Assembly (NCBI GenBank): GCA_002148405.1
Contig: MUGG01000098.1
Location: 62,001-126,000, forward strand
DNA: 64,000 bases
Source: Alkalinema sp. CACIAM 70d
Lineage (GTDB): Bacteria > Cyanobacteriota > Cyanobacteriia > Leptolyngbyales > Leptolyngbyaceae
Direction of reading: 5' to 3'
Of the stretch, positions 9,037-17,123 are shown one piece after another. Every line of letters begins with the position of its first letter. Position 1 is the stretch's first letter. Below the pieces are notes generated by a model. That model was not told where the DNA came from and did not search any database. It was given only the letters and a program-made list of their open reading frames with translations. A program made the position numbers and the translations under genes.

Positions 9037-11874
9037 ATGGATCGTTACGCGCTGGTGATTGGAATTGGTCAGTATGATGGGATGCCTTCGCTCTCGAAGC
9101 CTGCGTGGGATGCGATCGCGCTGCAAAAGGTGTTGGAGGCGGCGGGCTGGCGGGTCAAGTGCTTGAGCGATAAGGTTGACGGCAAAACGCTGGAAGCGGC
9201 GCTGACGGAGTTTTTGGAACGGCAGGCGGTGGGGCAGGATGCGCTGATTTACTTCACGGGCCATGGGTTCATGGTGGAGGAGAGTGAGGACGATCGGCGG
9301 GGCTATTTGGCGACTTCGGATTGCACGATCGAACTTGAGGGGGACACGATCGTTTCGCAGCGGAAGGGGCTGTCGTTTAGTCGGCTGAATGGGCTGATTC
9401 ACCGGGCGAGGCTGAGTAGTTTGGTGGTGCTGCTGGACTGCTGCCATGGGGGGCTGTTTGTGGAAGATGGCCTGGTGAAGCGGAGTTTGAAGGCGGAGGC
9501 GGATCAGAATTTTTGTTGGATTGCGGCCTGTCGCAGTTTTCAGCAATCCTACGCGCGCAGGTCGGAGGCGCATAGCTTGTTTACGGGGGCGCTGCTGGAG
9601 GCGTTGGCGGAGTCGCAGGCGGAGAATGGGGAGGTGACGGTGCTGTCGGTGCTGCGGTTTGTGAATGCGGCGTTTAAGCAGATGCAGATGCAGGAGCCGA
9701 TTTACATTGGGGCGGGCAAGGATATTCCGCTGATTCGCTATGGGCAACGGATGGCAGAGCCGACGATGATTCGGGAGGAGAATCCCTATCAGGGGTTGTT
9801 GGCGTTTACTCCGGCGACGAAGCAGTTTTTCTTTGGGCGCGATCGGGTGGTGGATGATCTGGTTTTGAAGCTGAAGGATGCGAATTTTGTTCCGGTGATT
9901 GGGGCGAGTGGGAGTGGGAAGTCGTCGGTGGTGCGGGCGGGGTTGGTGCCCCGGTTGGAGGAGTTGGGGTGGCGGGTTTTGGAGCCGATCGTGCCGGGGA
10001 CTGATCCAAATGCGGTTTTGCAAGGTACGATCGCGGCTCTCGACGATCCCGCCAAAAATACATTGCTGGTGGTAGATCAGTTTGAAGAAGTGTTTACGTT
10101 GTGCCGCGATCGATCGGAGCAATCGAAATTCATTCAGGCATTGATGAATTTGAAGATTCGGGTCGTGGTGACGATGCGGGCGGATTTTGTGGAGGCTTGT
10201 TTGGCGGATGCGGGGTTGACGCAGGCGATCGAGCAGGATGCGGTGTATTTGGGGCCTTTGGTGGGGGAGAATTTGGAAGCAGCGATCGAGAAACCTGCAA
10301 TGACGCAAGGGATGACGATTCAGCCGAAGTTATTGGCGCAGATTTTACAGGATGTGAAAGCTGAGGAGAATTGTTTGCCGCTGTTGGAGTTTGCATTGTC
10401 TGAATTGTGGGAGCGATCCCTAGCCCCCAATAATGGGGGAACCGAGCCAAATTATGAATTGACATTGGCGGATTATCGGAAATTGGGTGGTGTGGCGGGG
10501 GCGTTGAATGCTCATGCGGAGGGGATTTACAAACAATTGGCAACGCAAAAGCGGGAGCATTGGGTGCAGCGGGTGATGTTGAAGTTGGTGCGGACGGGGG
10601 AGAGAACGAAAGATACACGTCAGCGGCAACGTAAGGTGGATATTTTGGCGATGGCTAAAGATGATGGAGAACGGGAAGCGATCGAATCAGTGATTACGGC
10701 TTTGGTGGATGGGCGGTTGTTGGTGAGCGACAGAGTAGATGGGCAGGATGTGATTGATTTGAGTCATGAGGCGTTAATGATTTCTTGGCAGCGGTTTGTG
10801 GGTTGGCGGGAGAATGGGCGGCAGGTGCGGCGGATTGTGGATAGTGTGGAAGATTTGCTAAGAGCATGGAATGATAGTGGCAAGAAACGACGATACCTAC
10901 TAGAAGGAAGATTATTGAAGGATGCTAGGCGGTTACTGAAAGATGCCCCAGCAGATGTTGTTGCTGCAAAATCATTCATTTGGAAAAGCCTATGGTGGAG
11001 ATGGACACAATTAATATCAATACTACTGGTTCCCATTTTAGTATTGGGAGTTCCATCAGAATATTTTTGGCGAGAGGAGGCTGTCATGAGGGACTATGTA
11101 AGGATTGAACAACTTGGGAATGGTGATCCAGGTGAAAGAGCAGCAATTATTAATCTTCTAGGAGGATGCTGGGTAGAAAAATACTTACCAATACTCCCTA
11201 AGTACCTCAGAGAGCGTGGCTTTGGAAATTGTCGATCAATTATTAATGCGAGACTAGACCAAGCTAATTTTAGCAACTTAGATTTAAGCGGAGCAAGTTT
11301 CTTTAGAGCAAGCCTGAATAGAGCCGATTTTATGAATGCGAATATGAGTAGAACTAAGTTTATTGGTACCAATTTGAGTGAAGCTAGTTTTATAGATGCC
11401 AATTTGAGTAAAGCCAGACTAGACTTTGCCAATTTGAGCAAAGCTGACTTCCATAGTACAAACTTGAGTGGAGCTGAACTAGGTAGTGCCAATTTAAGCC
11501 AAGCAACGCTATGGTATGTAGACTTAAGTGAAGCCTATCTTGGTAGCACAAATTTAAATGAAGTACAATTTGACAACACAAATTTAAGCGGAGCTAATCT
11601 GGAAAGAGCGAACATGAAAAATGCAAAATTTCAATGTTCTGGACTTGCTATTGAGCATCCTCGTCTTGGACTTGCTGGTGAACATCATCAAGCATTTCAT
11701 CAATGTACAACGCTGAAGAACATTAAATGGGATAGAGAAACGAATTGGCAAGGTATCCAAGGCTGGGAAACCGTCGAAAACATTCCCCCAGCGTTGAAAC
11801 AGCAGTTGGGGCTGAAGGATAAGAAAGAAGACGGAAGAGAGAAGACGGAGGAAAAGAAGAAACCACCGAGATAA
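9037..11874 (+). CDS. Caspase-like peptidase - nSTAND NTPase - pentapeptide-repeat protein
   Basis: 945 residues. Residues 1-235 form a C14 caspase-like domain with His76 (FTGHG) and Cys136 (LLDCCHGG). Residues about 248-640 are an nSTAND-type NTPase: PYQGLLAFTPATKQFFFGRD, P-loop GASGSGKSS (289-297), Walker B LLVVDQFEE (343-351), then a winged-helix-like region ending in LSHEALMISWQRFVGW. A hydrophobic segment (about 656-673) may be a membrane anchor. Residues about 738-865 hold about 13 pentapeptide units of the A(N/D)LSx type. The charged tail ends KQQLGLKDKKEDGREK. It is predicted to be an NTP-switched protease of the cell-suicide kind. ATG 9037 follows AGGTTCAGC. Confidence 0.88.
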   Translation: MDRYALVIGIGQYDGMPSLSKPAWDAIALQKVLEAAGWRVKCLSDKVDGKTLEAALTEFLERQAVGQDALIYFTGHGFMVEESEDDRRGYLATSDCTIELEGDTIVSQRKGLSFSRLNGLIHRARLSSLVVLLDCCHGGLFVEDGLVKRSLKAEADQNFCWIAACRSFQQSYARRSEAHSLFTGALLEALAESQAENGEVTVLSVLRFVNAAFKQMQMQEPIYIGAGKDIPLIRYGQRMAEPTMIREENPYQGLLAFTPATKQFFFGRDRVVDDLVLKLKDANFVPVIGASGSGKSSVVRAGLVPRLEELGWRVLEPIVPGTDPNAVLQGTIAALDDPAKNTLLVVDQFEEVFTLCRDRSEQSKFIQALMNLKIRVVVTMRADFVEACLADAGLTQAIEQDAVYLGPLVGENLEAAIEKPAMTQGMTIQPKLLAQILQDVKAEENCLPLLEFALSELWERSLAPNNGGTEPNYELTLADYRKLGGVAGALNAHAEGIYKQLATQKREHWVQRVMLKLVRTGERTKDTRQRQRKVDILAMAKDDGEREAIESVITALVDGRLLVSDRVDGQDVIDLSHEALMISWQRFVGWRENGRQVRRIVDSVEDLLRAWNDSGKKRRYLLEGRLLKDARRLLKDAPADVVAAKSFIWKSLWWRWTQLISILLVPILVLGVPSEYFWREEAVMRDYVRIEQLGNGDPGERAAIINLLGGCWVEKYLPILPKYLRERGFGNCRSIINARLDQANFSNLDLSGASFFRASLNRADFMNANMSRTKFIGTNLSEASFIDANLSKARLDFANLSKADFHSTNLSGAELGSANLSQATLWYVDLSEAYLGSTNLNEVQFDNTNLSGANLERANMKNAKFQCSGLAIEHPRLGLAGEHHQAFHQCTTLKNIKWDRETNWQGIQGWETVENIPPALKQQLGLKDKKEDGREKTEEKKKPPR

Positions 11875-11910
11875 CCGGGAAAATAGCCTTGCGCTAAAAT
11901 AGAAAAATCC
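11763..11910 (+). repeat. Tail repeat, copy A (intact 3' end of nSTAND gene plus downstream promoter-like DNA)
   Basis: This is the reference copy: the last codons of the caspase-nSTAND gene (from WETVENIPPALKQQLG), its stop, and 35 bp beyond including TTGCGCTAAAATAG, whose TAAAAT could be a -10 for the following small genes. Related segments recur at 12662-12809, 13321-13386 and 14081-14209. Confidence 0.85.
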
Positions 11911-11930
11911 ACTCATCCCCACCCCAAACC

Positions 11931-12181
11931 ATGCCCGACCTCACCGTCACCTACGAATCCGGCGTACTCAAACCCCCCCCCTCGCCTTCCCCGAAGGCCA
12001 AACCCTGCAAATCCGCATCCTCGAACCCGAACCCTCAGCCCCCATCAACCAAGCCGCGATCGATCTACTGCGTTCCTGGCGCGAAAAAGGCGACGAAGAA
12101 GAGCAAAAAGAAACTTGGGAATTTCTCCAAAAAGTGCTCGATGAAGATCGCCTTTCTAATCGTCCCCTATTCCCCTCATGA
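11931..12181 (+). pseudogene. DUF104-like antitoxin, frame broken at a 9-C tract
   Basis: The start MPDLTVTYESGVLKPP matches the DUF104 (AF2212/PG0164-type) antitoxin N-terminus. The matching continuation (AFPEGQTLQIRILEPE ... DEDRLSNRPLFPS) lies in another frame after a run of nine C at 11973-11981. Seven or ten C would restore one frame ending at TGA 12179-12181. That stop overlaps the PIN gene start in ATGA (12178-12181), the usual coupling of antitoxin and toxin. It may be a real pseudogene, a phase-variable tract or a sequencing error. Confidence 0.7.
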
Positions 12182-12636
12182 CCCATCGCCACATCATCCT
12201 CGATTCTGGCCCACTCGGCATGGTCACTAACCCAAAAGCCAGCGGCATCACCCTTGATTGTCAACTTTGGCTAGAAAGCCAACTTCAACAAGGTTCCATC
12301 ATCCTGATTCCCGAAATCGCTGACTACGAAGTGCGTCGAGAACTGCTTCGAGTCAGCAGGCAACGTAGCGTTCGACAACTCGATCAGCTCAAAGCTGCGC
12401 TCGAATACATTCCCATCACCACTGAAATGATTTTAAAAGCGGCTGAACTCTGGGCACAAATTCGCCAGCAGGGACTCCCAACCGCCGATCCTAATTCGCT
12501 CGATGGTGACGTAATCCTCGCCGATCAAACCATCATAACCAGTCAACAGCGGCAACAAGAAATCATAATCGCCACAACCAATGTTGGACATTTATCCCGA
12601 TTTACGATCGCCCAAGATTGGCAAAGTATTAACTAA
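12178..12636 (+). CDS. PIN-domain protein, VapC-like toxin
   Basis: 152 residues. PIN features: N-terminal IILDSGPLG with the first metal-site Asp, a central PEIADYEVRREL helix with the acidic residue, and LDGDVILADQ with the later Asp. PIN toxins are Mg2+-dependent endoribonucleases; this one probably pairs with the DUF104-like gene that overlaps its start by ATGA. If the antitoxin is truly broken, the toxin must be inactive, silent or otherwise neutralised; all three acidic positions seem present. Residues APLGMVTNPK-like region after strand 1 is typical of the family found in cyanobacteria. Confidence 0.75.
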   Translation: MTHRHIILDSGPLGMVTNPKASGITLDCQLWLESQLQQGSIILIPEIADYEVRRELLRVSRQRSVRQLDQLKAALEYIPITTEMILKAAELWAQIRQQGLPTADPNSLDGDVILADQTIITSQQRQQEIIIATTNVGHLSRFTIAQDWQSIN

Positions 12637-12661
12637 AGTGTTATCCGTAAAATACTTAAGG

Positions 12662-12809
12662 CGGGAAACCATCGAAAACATTCCCCCCGCGTTGAAACAG
12701 CAGTTGGGGCTCAGGGATAAGAAAGAAGACGGAAGAGAGAAGACAGAGAAAGGGAAGACCCCAATGGGACGATTGTGAAAATAGACTGGCACTACAATAG
12801 AAACATCCT
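12662..12809 (+). repeat. Tail repeat, copy B
   Basis: Nearly the same as copy A at 11763-11910, including TTGAAACAGCAGTTGGGGCT, AAGAAAGAAGACGGAAGAGA, and, after the former stop, GAAAATAGACTGGCACTACAATAG with a TACAAT -10-like word. It encodes no gene start upstream; it is a detached tail that now precedes another small TA-like module. Confidence 0.85.
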
Positions 12810-12843
12810 TCAGCAACCCGATTGCCGATCGAGGTTCCAACCC

Positions 12844-13134
12844 ATGACAGAACTCACCCTCATCTCCCACCATGACGGTGCCCTCCAGCCCCTAATCGAA
12901 GGCGCAATCTCCGAAGCCCTGCGATCGACCCAATCCGGCATCGATCGGGGCGAAGCACGCATCAAAGCCTTTGAACAGCAGTACGGTATGACCTCCGCCG
13001 AATTCCTCCAACGCTACGAAAATAACGAACTCCAAGAAACCCTAGAACTTGATGAATGGATTGGAGAAATTAGAATGCTCCAGCGATTACAAGAAAAAGC
13101 AACCAGACTGCGTGGGGTAGAGTTTGTACATTGA
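12844..13134 (+). CDS. Antitoxin-like small protein
   Basis: 96 residues from ATG 12844: acidic and helical (EGAISEALRSTQSGIDRGEARIKAFEQQYGMTSAEFLQRYENNELQETLELDEWIGEIRMLQRL). This resembles small proteins encoded directly before DUF6516-type genes in cyanobacteria. Its stop overlaps the start of the next frame, again a TA-like arrangement. Family assignment is by resemblance only. Upstream lies tail repeat copy B with a possible -10. Confidence 0.6.
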   Translation: MTELTLISHHDGALQPLIEGAISEALRSTQSGIDRGEARIKAFEQQYGMTSAEFLQRYENNELQETLELDEWIGEIRMLQRLQEKATRLRGVEFVH

Positions 13135-13309
13135 GGAGTATTTCGAGCAGGTACGAAGAGCGATCGCGTATAACACTACGCTACACCATCAAAAACTAAA
13201 TCTATCAACCTTCCCACACCATAAGCATGAGGGACGCGAAGATAACGTGATTACTTCCAATGCACCAATGTTCTGGGATGTTCTCTCTGAAATTCAATCT
13301 CAAATTTAA
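13124..13309 (+). pseudogene. Truncated DUF6516-like partner
   Basis: A TTG or GTG start near 13124 gives MYIEEYFEQVRRAIA, like the N-terminus of DUF6516 proteins (putative toxins, about 110 residues). After about 15 residues the similarity stops and the frame runs into unrelated sequence ending at 13309. The gene was probably cut during the rearrangement that inserted the next tail copy. It overlaps the 3' end of the antitoxin-like gene by about 11 nt. Confidence 0.45.
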
Positions 13310-13320
13310 TTCAGGATGCT

Positions 13321-13386
13321 CAAGGCTGGGAACCGACAAAAAGTATTGCCCCCATGTTGCAGCAGTGTTGGGGCTGAAGGGAGATG
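13321..13386 (+). repeat. Tail repeat, copy C (degenerate)
   Basis: CAAGGCTGGGAACCGAC and TTGCAGCAGTGTTGGGGCTG align with copy A (AAGGCTGGGAAACCGTC; TTGAAACAGCAGTTGGGGCTG). It is shorter and more diverged, and is followed by a CAGTTTTCAGTAGTTAG-type low-complexity stretch. Confidence 0.7.
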
Positions 13387-13511
13387 AAGAAGTAGTCAGT
13401 TCACAGTTTTCAGTAGTTAGTTTCCTAAACTGTGAATTAAAGAAGCAAAAGTAGCTCTGGCGATCGTTCTCGACAATCAATCCTATCTCCTTGAAAAACG
13501 GGAAGAATACC

Positions 13512-13877
13512 ATGGCTAAATTGACAATCGATGATCACAGCTTCCAGCAACAATTTGAGCAAGCTCAAGCCGCTGCCGCTCAAGCTAATCAAACCGAACC
13601 CAGAGCGATTGCGGCCTACTATGAACCCAAAGATCGGTTAATCATCATTCGCCTCCGCAGTGGTGCAAGTTTTAGTTTTCCCCCCGCGATCGCCCAAGGG
13701 CTATCAGAAGCTCACCCGGAAGATTTGGCCAAGATTGAAATTACCCCCATGAGGGATGGACTCCATTGGGAAACCCTGGATACAGATTTCACAGTTGTAG
13801 GGCTATTAGCAGGGCGCTTCGTCAACAAAAAATGGATGCAACAATTAAATCAGCAATGGCTTCAAGAAGCTTCTTGA
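13512..13877 (+). CDS. DUF2442 family protein
   Basis: 121 residues from ATG 13512, preceded by GGGAAGAA. An N-terminal helix is followed by RLIIIRLRSGASFSFPPAIAQGLSEA and ITPMRDGLHWETLDTDFTVVGLLAGRFV, the DUF2442 pattern. DUF2442 proteins are small, often encoded beside DUF4160 genes in TA-like pairs, and are suspected antitoxins or regulators. No DUF4160 partner is visible here. It follows tail repeat copy C. Confidence 0.75.
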   Translation: MAKLTIDDHSFQQQFEQAQAAAAQANQTEPRAIAAYYEPKDRLIIIRLRSGASFSFPPAIAQGLSEAHPEDLAKIEITPMRDGLHWETLDTDFTVVGLLAGRFVNKKWMQQLNQQWLQEAS

Positions 13878-14080
13878 ATCATGACCAGAAAAGCAAGTCT
13901 TAGGCCCAGGCTAAACAATTCGCTTGTGGCTCGGTTGCACCTGGCAGAACTGGCTCCGCATCTGCTGTAACCGCTTCCGCCACCACCCCAGCCTCAATGA
14001 CCCCCACAATCCCGCCGCCGTAGAAGCCTGCGAAGTCTGCCGCAAGTACGTTTGGCAAGATTGATTTCATTCCCTGGCAC

Positions 14081-14209
14081 CTTCCCCCGCGTTGCAGCAG
14101 CAGTTGGGGCTGAAGGATCGGAGAAAGGACGCAAGCGAGAAGACAACGGAAGAAAAGTAACTGTGAGGTCGCCCTCCCTATGGCTCGCGCTATGATCCAA
14201 GAAATACTT
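14081..14209 (+). repeat. Tail repeat, copy D
   Basis: CCCCCGCGTTGCAGCAGCAG, TTGGGGCTGAAGGATCG, then AAGCGAGAAGACAACGGAAG match the tail of the caspase-nSTAND gene. About 70 bp further, CTCGCGCTATGATCCAAGAA matches the promoter-like end of copy A (CTTGCGCTAAAATAGAAAAA). No small gene follows, so this copy marks the edge of the cassette region. Confidence 0.75.
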
Positions 14210-14440
14210 CATAACCCTCACCATGCGCGCGATCTGAACCATTGGTATCATTGCTGCCCATCACTACGCTCCCAGTCAATCTATCCCACATTCTCCAAAT
14301 CGCCTCCCTTCCGGATTTATATCGTGATCCATTCGATCGATGACTAATCGCCCAAAGCTAAGCTGAACAAGGATTCATCATCAGCATTGATCAATACATC
14401 ATCCAATATCCTGTGAATGTAATTTGGTAAATTATCCTCA

Positions 14441-14470
14441 TAAAAAACCGGGTATGAATCCACACCCGGC
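14441..14470 (-). terminator. Intrinsic terminator of htpG
   Basis: On the minus strand the stem GCCGGGTG / ATACCCGG is followed by TTTTTTAT. It begins about 34 nt after the htpG stop, a classical rho-independent terminator. Confidence 0.85.
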
Positions 14471-14503
14471 TGTTAATTTTAGTTGGGTTAAATCCCCTGC
14501 AAA

Positions 14504-16498
14504 TTACCCTGCTGCCCGATCGGTTAACTGAGTCAACACCTGGTTCGATCGCTCCACAAAGGACTTCATGCCATCGGCATCAAACCCCTTCTGGGCCATC
14601 AGCGCTAAATCATAAATGTGGTGACAAATCATATTCGCCAAATCCGCAGAGGGCGAAGCTACCCCTTCCAAAGACCCTTGGCTGAGATTTGCGAGGTTCT
14701 GGATGAGCGGGTGCGACGTATTCAGCAGCAGAATATGCTCTTCGGGGAATTGCGCCTGTTGCTGCTGCATCATCGCCATCATTTCTTGCAGCCGCCGCTG
14801 CTCCTCGGGTAGCAACACCATGGCTGGTGGAGCACTGGCCGGATCGTCGGCTTTGATGGATTCGGTACGGATGGTGATCTTGGGCCGGTTCAACGCTCCC
14901 GTGAACAGATCCTTAATGCGATCGCTCAACGTTTTGTTGGTTGTCGGATCAACAATTTCGGAATTGTCCTTTTCAATCAACGACTCATCCAAATCGGAAT
15001 CCACCCGCGAGAACTTCACCTCGGAATATTCCCGCTCCAGGAAGGTGGCAAAGTGGCTGTCGATGAAGGAATCCAAGAACAGAACTTCGATGCCCCGGCT
15101 CTTGTAGAGGTTGACGTAGGTAGCTTGCGTCACTTCATCGGTGCAATAGAACACGCGATTCTCGTGCTTTTCCTTGTTGCGTTCCAGATAGTCCTTCAAG
15201 GTGGTGTAGGTTTTGCCGTCGATCGTGTTCGTGACAGCTTCCTCCTTCCAGACATCCCCATCCGCCGTTTCTACTTCCACCTTGGGGGCTTCGGCGGTGG
15301 GTTCTTGCCAAGTCGTGCGGAAGATCACGATGTCTTCCACTTGCTTTTTGAACTTGTCGTCGTTCATAGAGCCGAACTTGACGAAGGTGCCCAAGTCCTG
15401 CCAGGAGCGGATATAGGCCGATCGATCGTCGCGGTACAGTTCCTTCAATCGATCGCCCACCTTCTTGGCAATATAATCACCAATTTTCTTAACCGTGCGA
15501 TCGGCTTGCAAAAAGCTGCGGGAGACATTGAGCGGAATATCCGTACTGTCAATTACGCCCCGCAACGGAAGCAGGAACCGAGGAATCACTTCTTCGCAAT
15601 TATCGGAAACAAAGACCTGATTGCAGAAGAGCTTAACGGAACTCTTGGTAATATCAACGTCGGGTTTGAGTTTCGGGAAATACAGAATCCCGTTGACCAC
15701 GAAGGGATAGTCGGTATTCAAATGCACCCACAGGAGGGGATCTTCTTGGAAAGGATAGAGGTAGCGGTAGAACTCTAAATATTCCTCTTGGCTGAGGTTG
15801 CTGGGCGACTCTTTCCAAGGGGCTTTTTGTTTGTTGACCTGTTCCGGTTCCTTGGTCGCTTCGCCATCTACGATCGTCAGTTTGATCGGGTAGGGCATGA
15901 AGTCGCAGTAGGTTTTGACCAAGTTGCGAATGCGGTACTCTTCCAGGTATTCCGCTTCTTCGTCTTGGAGCGTCAGGGTGACGGTGGTGCCGCGCGTTGT
16001 GCGTTCCGAATTCGACAGTTCAAAGCTGGTAGAGCCATCGCAGGACCAATGAACTGCCTGGGCGTCGGGTTTGTAGGAGAGGGTATCCAGTTCCACCTTC
16101 GAGGCCACCATGAAGGAGGAGTAGAACCCGAGCCCGAAGTGACCAATAATTTGCTCGTCGCTGTTGGCCTTATATTTTTCGACAAACTCTTCCGCGCTAG
16201 AGAAGGCGACTTGGTTAATGTATTTCTTGACCTCCTCAGCGGTCATCCCGATGCCGGTATCGCTGACGGCCAAGGTCTTCGCTGTTTTGTTTAGGGTGAT
16301 GGTGATTTCCATCTCGCCCGGTTCGCTGTTCAGTTCCCCCGATCGGGCGACCATACTGAGCTTTTTCATGGCGTCTACGGCGTTGGAGATCAGTTCCCGC
16401 AGGAAGATCTCGTGATCCGAGTAGAGCCATTTCTTGATAATTGGGAAAATATTCTCGGTATGGATTGAAATATTGCCTTGTTCCAGAATGGTGCTCAT
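14504..16498 (-). CDS. htpG: Molecular chaperone HtpG (Hsp90)
   Basis: 664 residues from ATG 16498, which gives the conserved start STILEQGNISIHTENIFPIIKKWLYSD; an upstream start would add 14 residues without family support. GHKL ATPase motifs: HEIFLRELISNAVDA (with the ATP-site Asn), VSDTGIGM, and GHFGLGFYSSFMV. The middle domain and C-terminal dimerisation region are of normal length. It acts in the cytosol as an ATP-dependent dimeric chaperone; in cyanobacteria Hsp90 assists phycobilisome and heat-stress proteostasis (known for the family). It is monocistronic with its own terminator. Confidence 0.97.
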   Translation of the reverse strand: MSTILEQGNISIHTENIFPIIKKWLYSDHEIFLRELISNAVDAMKKLSMVARSGELNSEPGEMEITITLNKTAKTLAVSDTGIGMTAEEVKKYINQVAFSSAEEFVEKYKANSDEQIIGHFGLGFYSSFMVASKVELDTLSYKPDAQAVHWSCDGSTSFELSNSERTTRGTTVTLTLQDEEAEYLEEYRIRNLVKTYCDFMPYPIKLTIVDGEATKEPEQVNKQKAPWKESPSNLSQEEYLEFYRYLYPFQEDPLLWVHLNTDYPFVVNGILYFPKLKPDVDITKSSVKLFCNQVFVSDNCEEVIPRFLLPLRGVIDSTDIPLNVSRSFLQADRTVKKIGDYIAKKVGDRLKELYRDDRSAYIRSWQDLGTFVKFGSMNDDKFKKQVEDIVIFRTTWQEPTAEAPKVEVETADGDVWKEEAVTNTIDGKTYTTLKDYLERNKEKHENRVFYCTDEVTQATYVNLYKSRGIEVLFLDSFIDSHFATFLEREYSEVKFSRVDSDLDESLIEKDNSEIVDPTTNKTLSDRIKDLFTGALNRPKITIRTESIKADDPASAPPAMVLLPEEQRRLQEMMAMMQQQQAQFPEEHILLLNTSHPLIQNLANLSQGSLEGVASPSADLANMICHHIYDLALMAQKGFDADGMKSFVERSNQVLTQLTDRAAG

Positions 16499-17123
16499 AG
16501 AAACCCCTGGATTTGCCCATTGATACACAACAACACCCAATATTTTGGGCGATCATGAGCCAACAAGCTCCCTACTCCTAAGGACGGATTACCCTACAAA
16601 TTGTCCCAGAGGAGAGCTCAGGGCTACGTAGAATCCTCAGGCATAGATTAAGTCATCTTTATAAAAACTTTAAAAAGACCAAGTTGTACAAGATGTCGTA
16701 TTTTATTCAAAATCATGAAATTCTGAACAATTAGGAGACTAACTGCTGATCCTACAAAGTCCCTTGAAGATAAAAAATGGATGATTCTGCTCCTAGGCAA
16801 CTGAGTCGAGTGATACAGTCTTAGAAAGTTAATTCTCTAGACAGATGCAAATCTGTCCTAAGGCTGAGATTGACTGAACGTTACGATGTGTTCCCCCCCA
16901 TTGCTTGATTTGGAAGACATACCAGTTTTACGTCAGCTACAACAAAAATTGTAACAAGCAGTAAAAGCAACAACGATAAGTCAGCAACTCGATAAGTCAG
17001 CAACTCTGTAATACAACATAGCCCAAAGGTCAGATGGGGCTACCACAATATGAGGGCAAATCAGGGTTAATCAGGTGCGCCTACCCTACACACTGATTCT
17101 TAAACCTTGAGGGTTAACTACAA
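16499..17123. other. Intergenic between htpG and PTPA-CTERM gene
   Basis: About 625 bp, AT-rich, with divergent promoters expected at both ends. A pair of short direct repeats GATAAGTCAGCAACTC is visible about 16974-17005. No coding or RNA gene was recognised. Confidence 0.45.

Larger units (their letters stand above)
13878..14503. other. Gene-remnant spacer between DUF2442 and htpG
   Basis: About 620 bp without an intact gene. A 47-codon stretch ending at TGA about 14064 reads as Cys/Trp-rich protein (WLGCTWQNWLRICCNRF ... EACEVCRKYVWQD), probably the end of a broken gene that I do not recognise. Tail repeat copy D follows at 14081-14209, then unique sequence and the htpG terminator at 14441-14470. 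Confidence 0.5.

Noticed and set aside
9028..10308. 426-codon open frame on the minus strand opposite the caspase-nSTAND gene
   Set aside because: Product is Arg/Pro/Gln/His-rich without domain features; it is the shadow of a high-GC third-codon gene whose own strand has clear motifs.
15053..15778. 241-codon plus-strand frame inside htpG
   Set aside because: Antisense to conserved HtpG motifs, no Shine-Dalgarno and no protein family.
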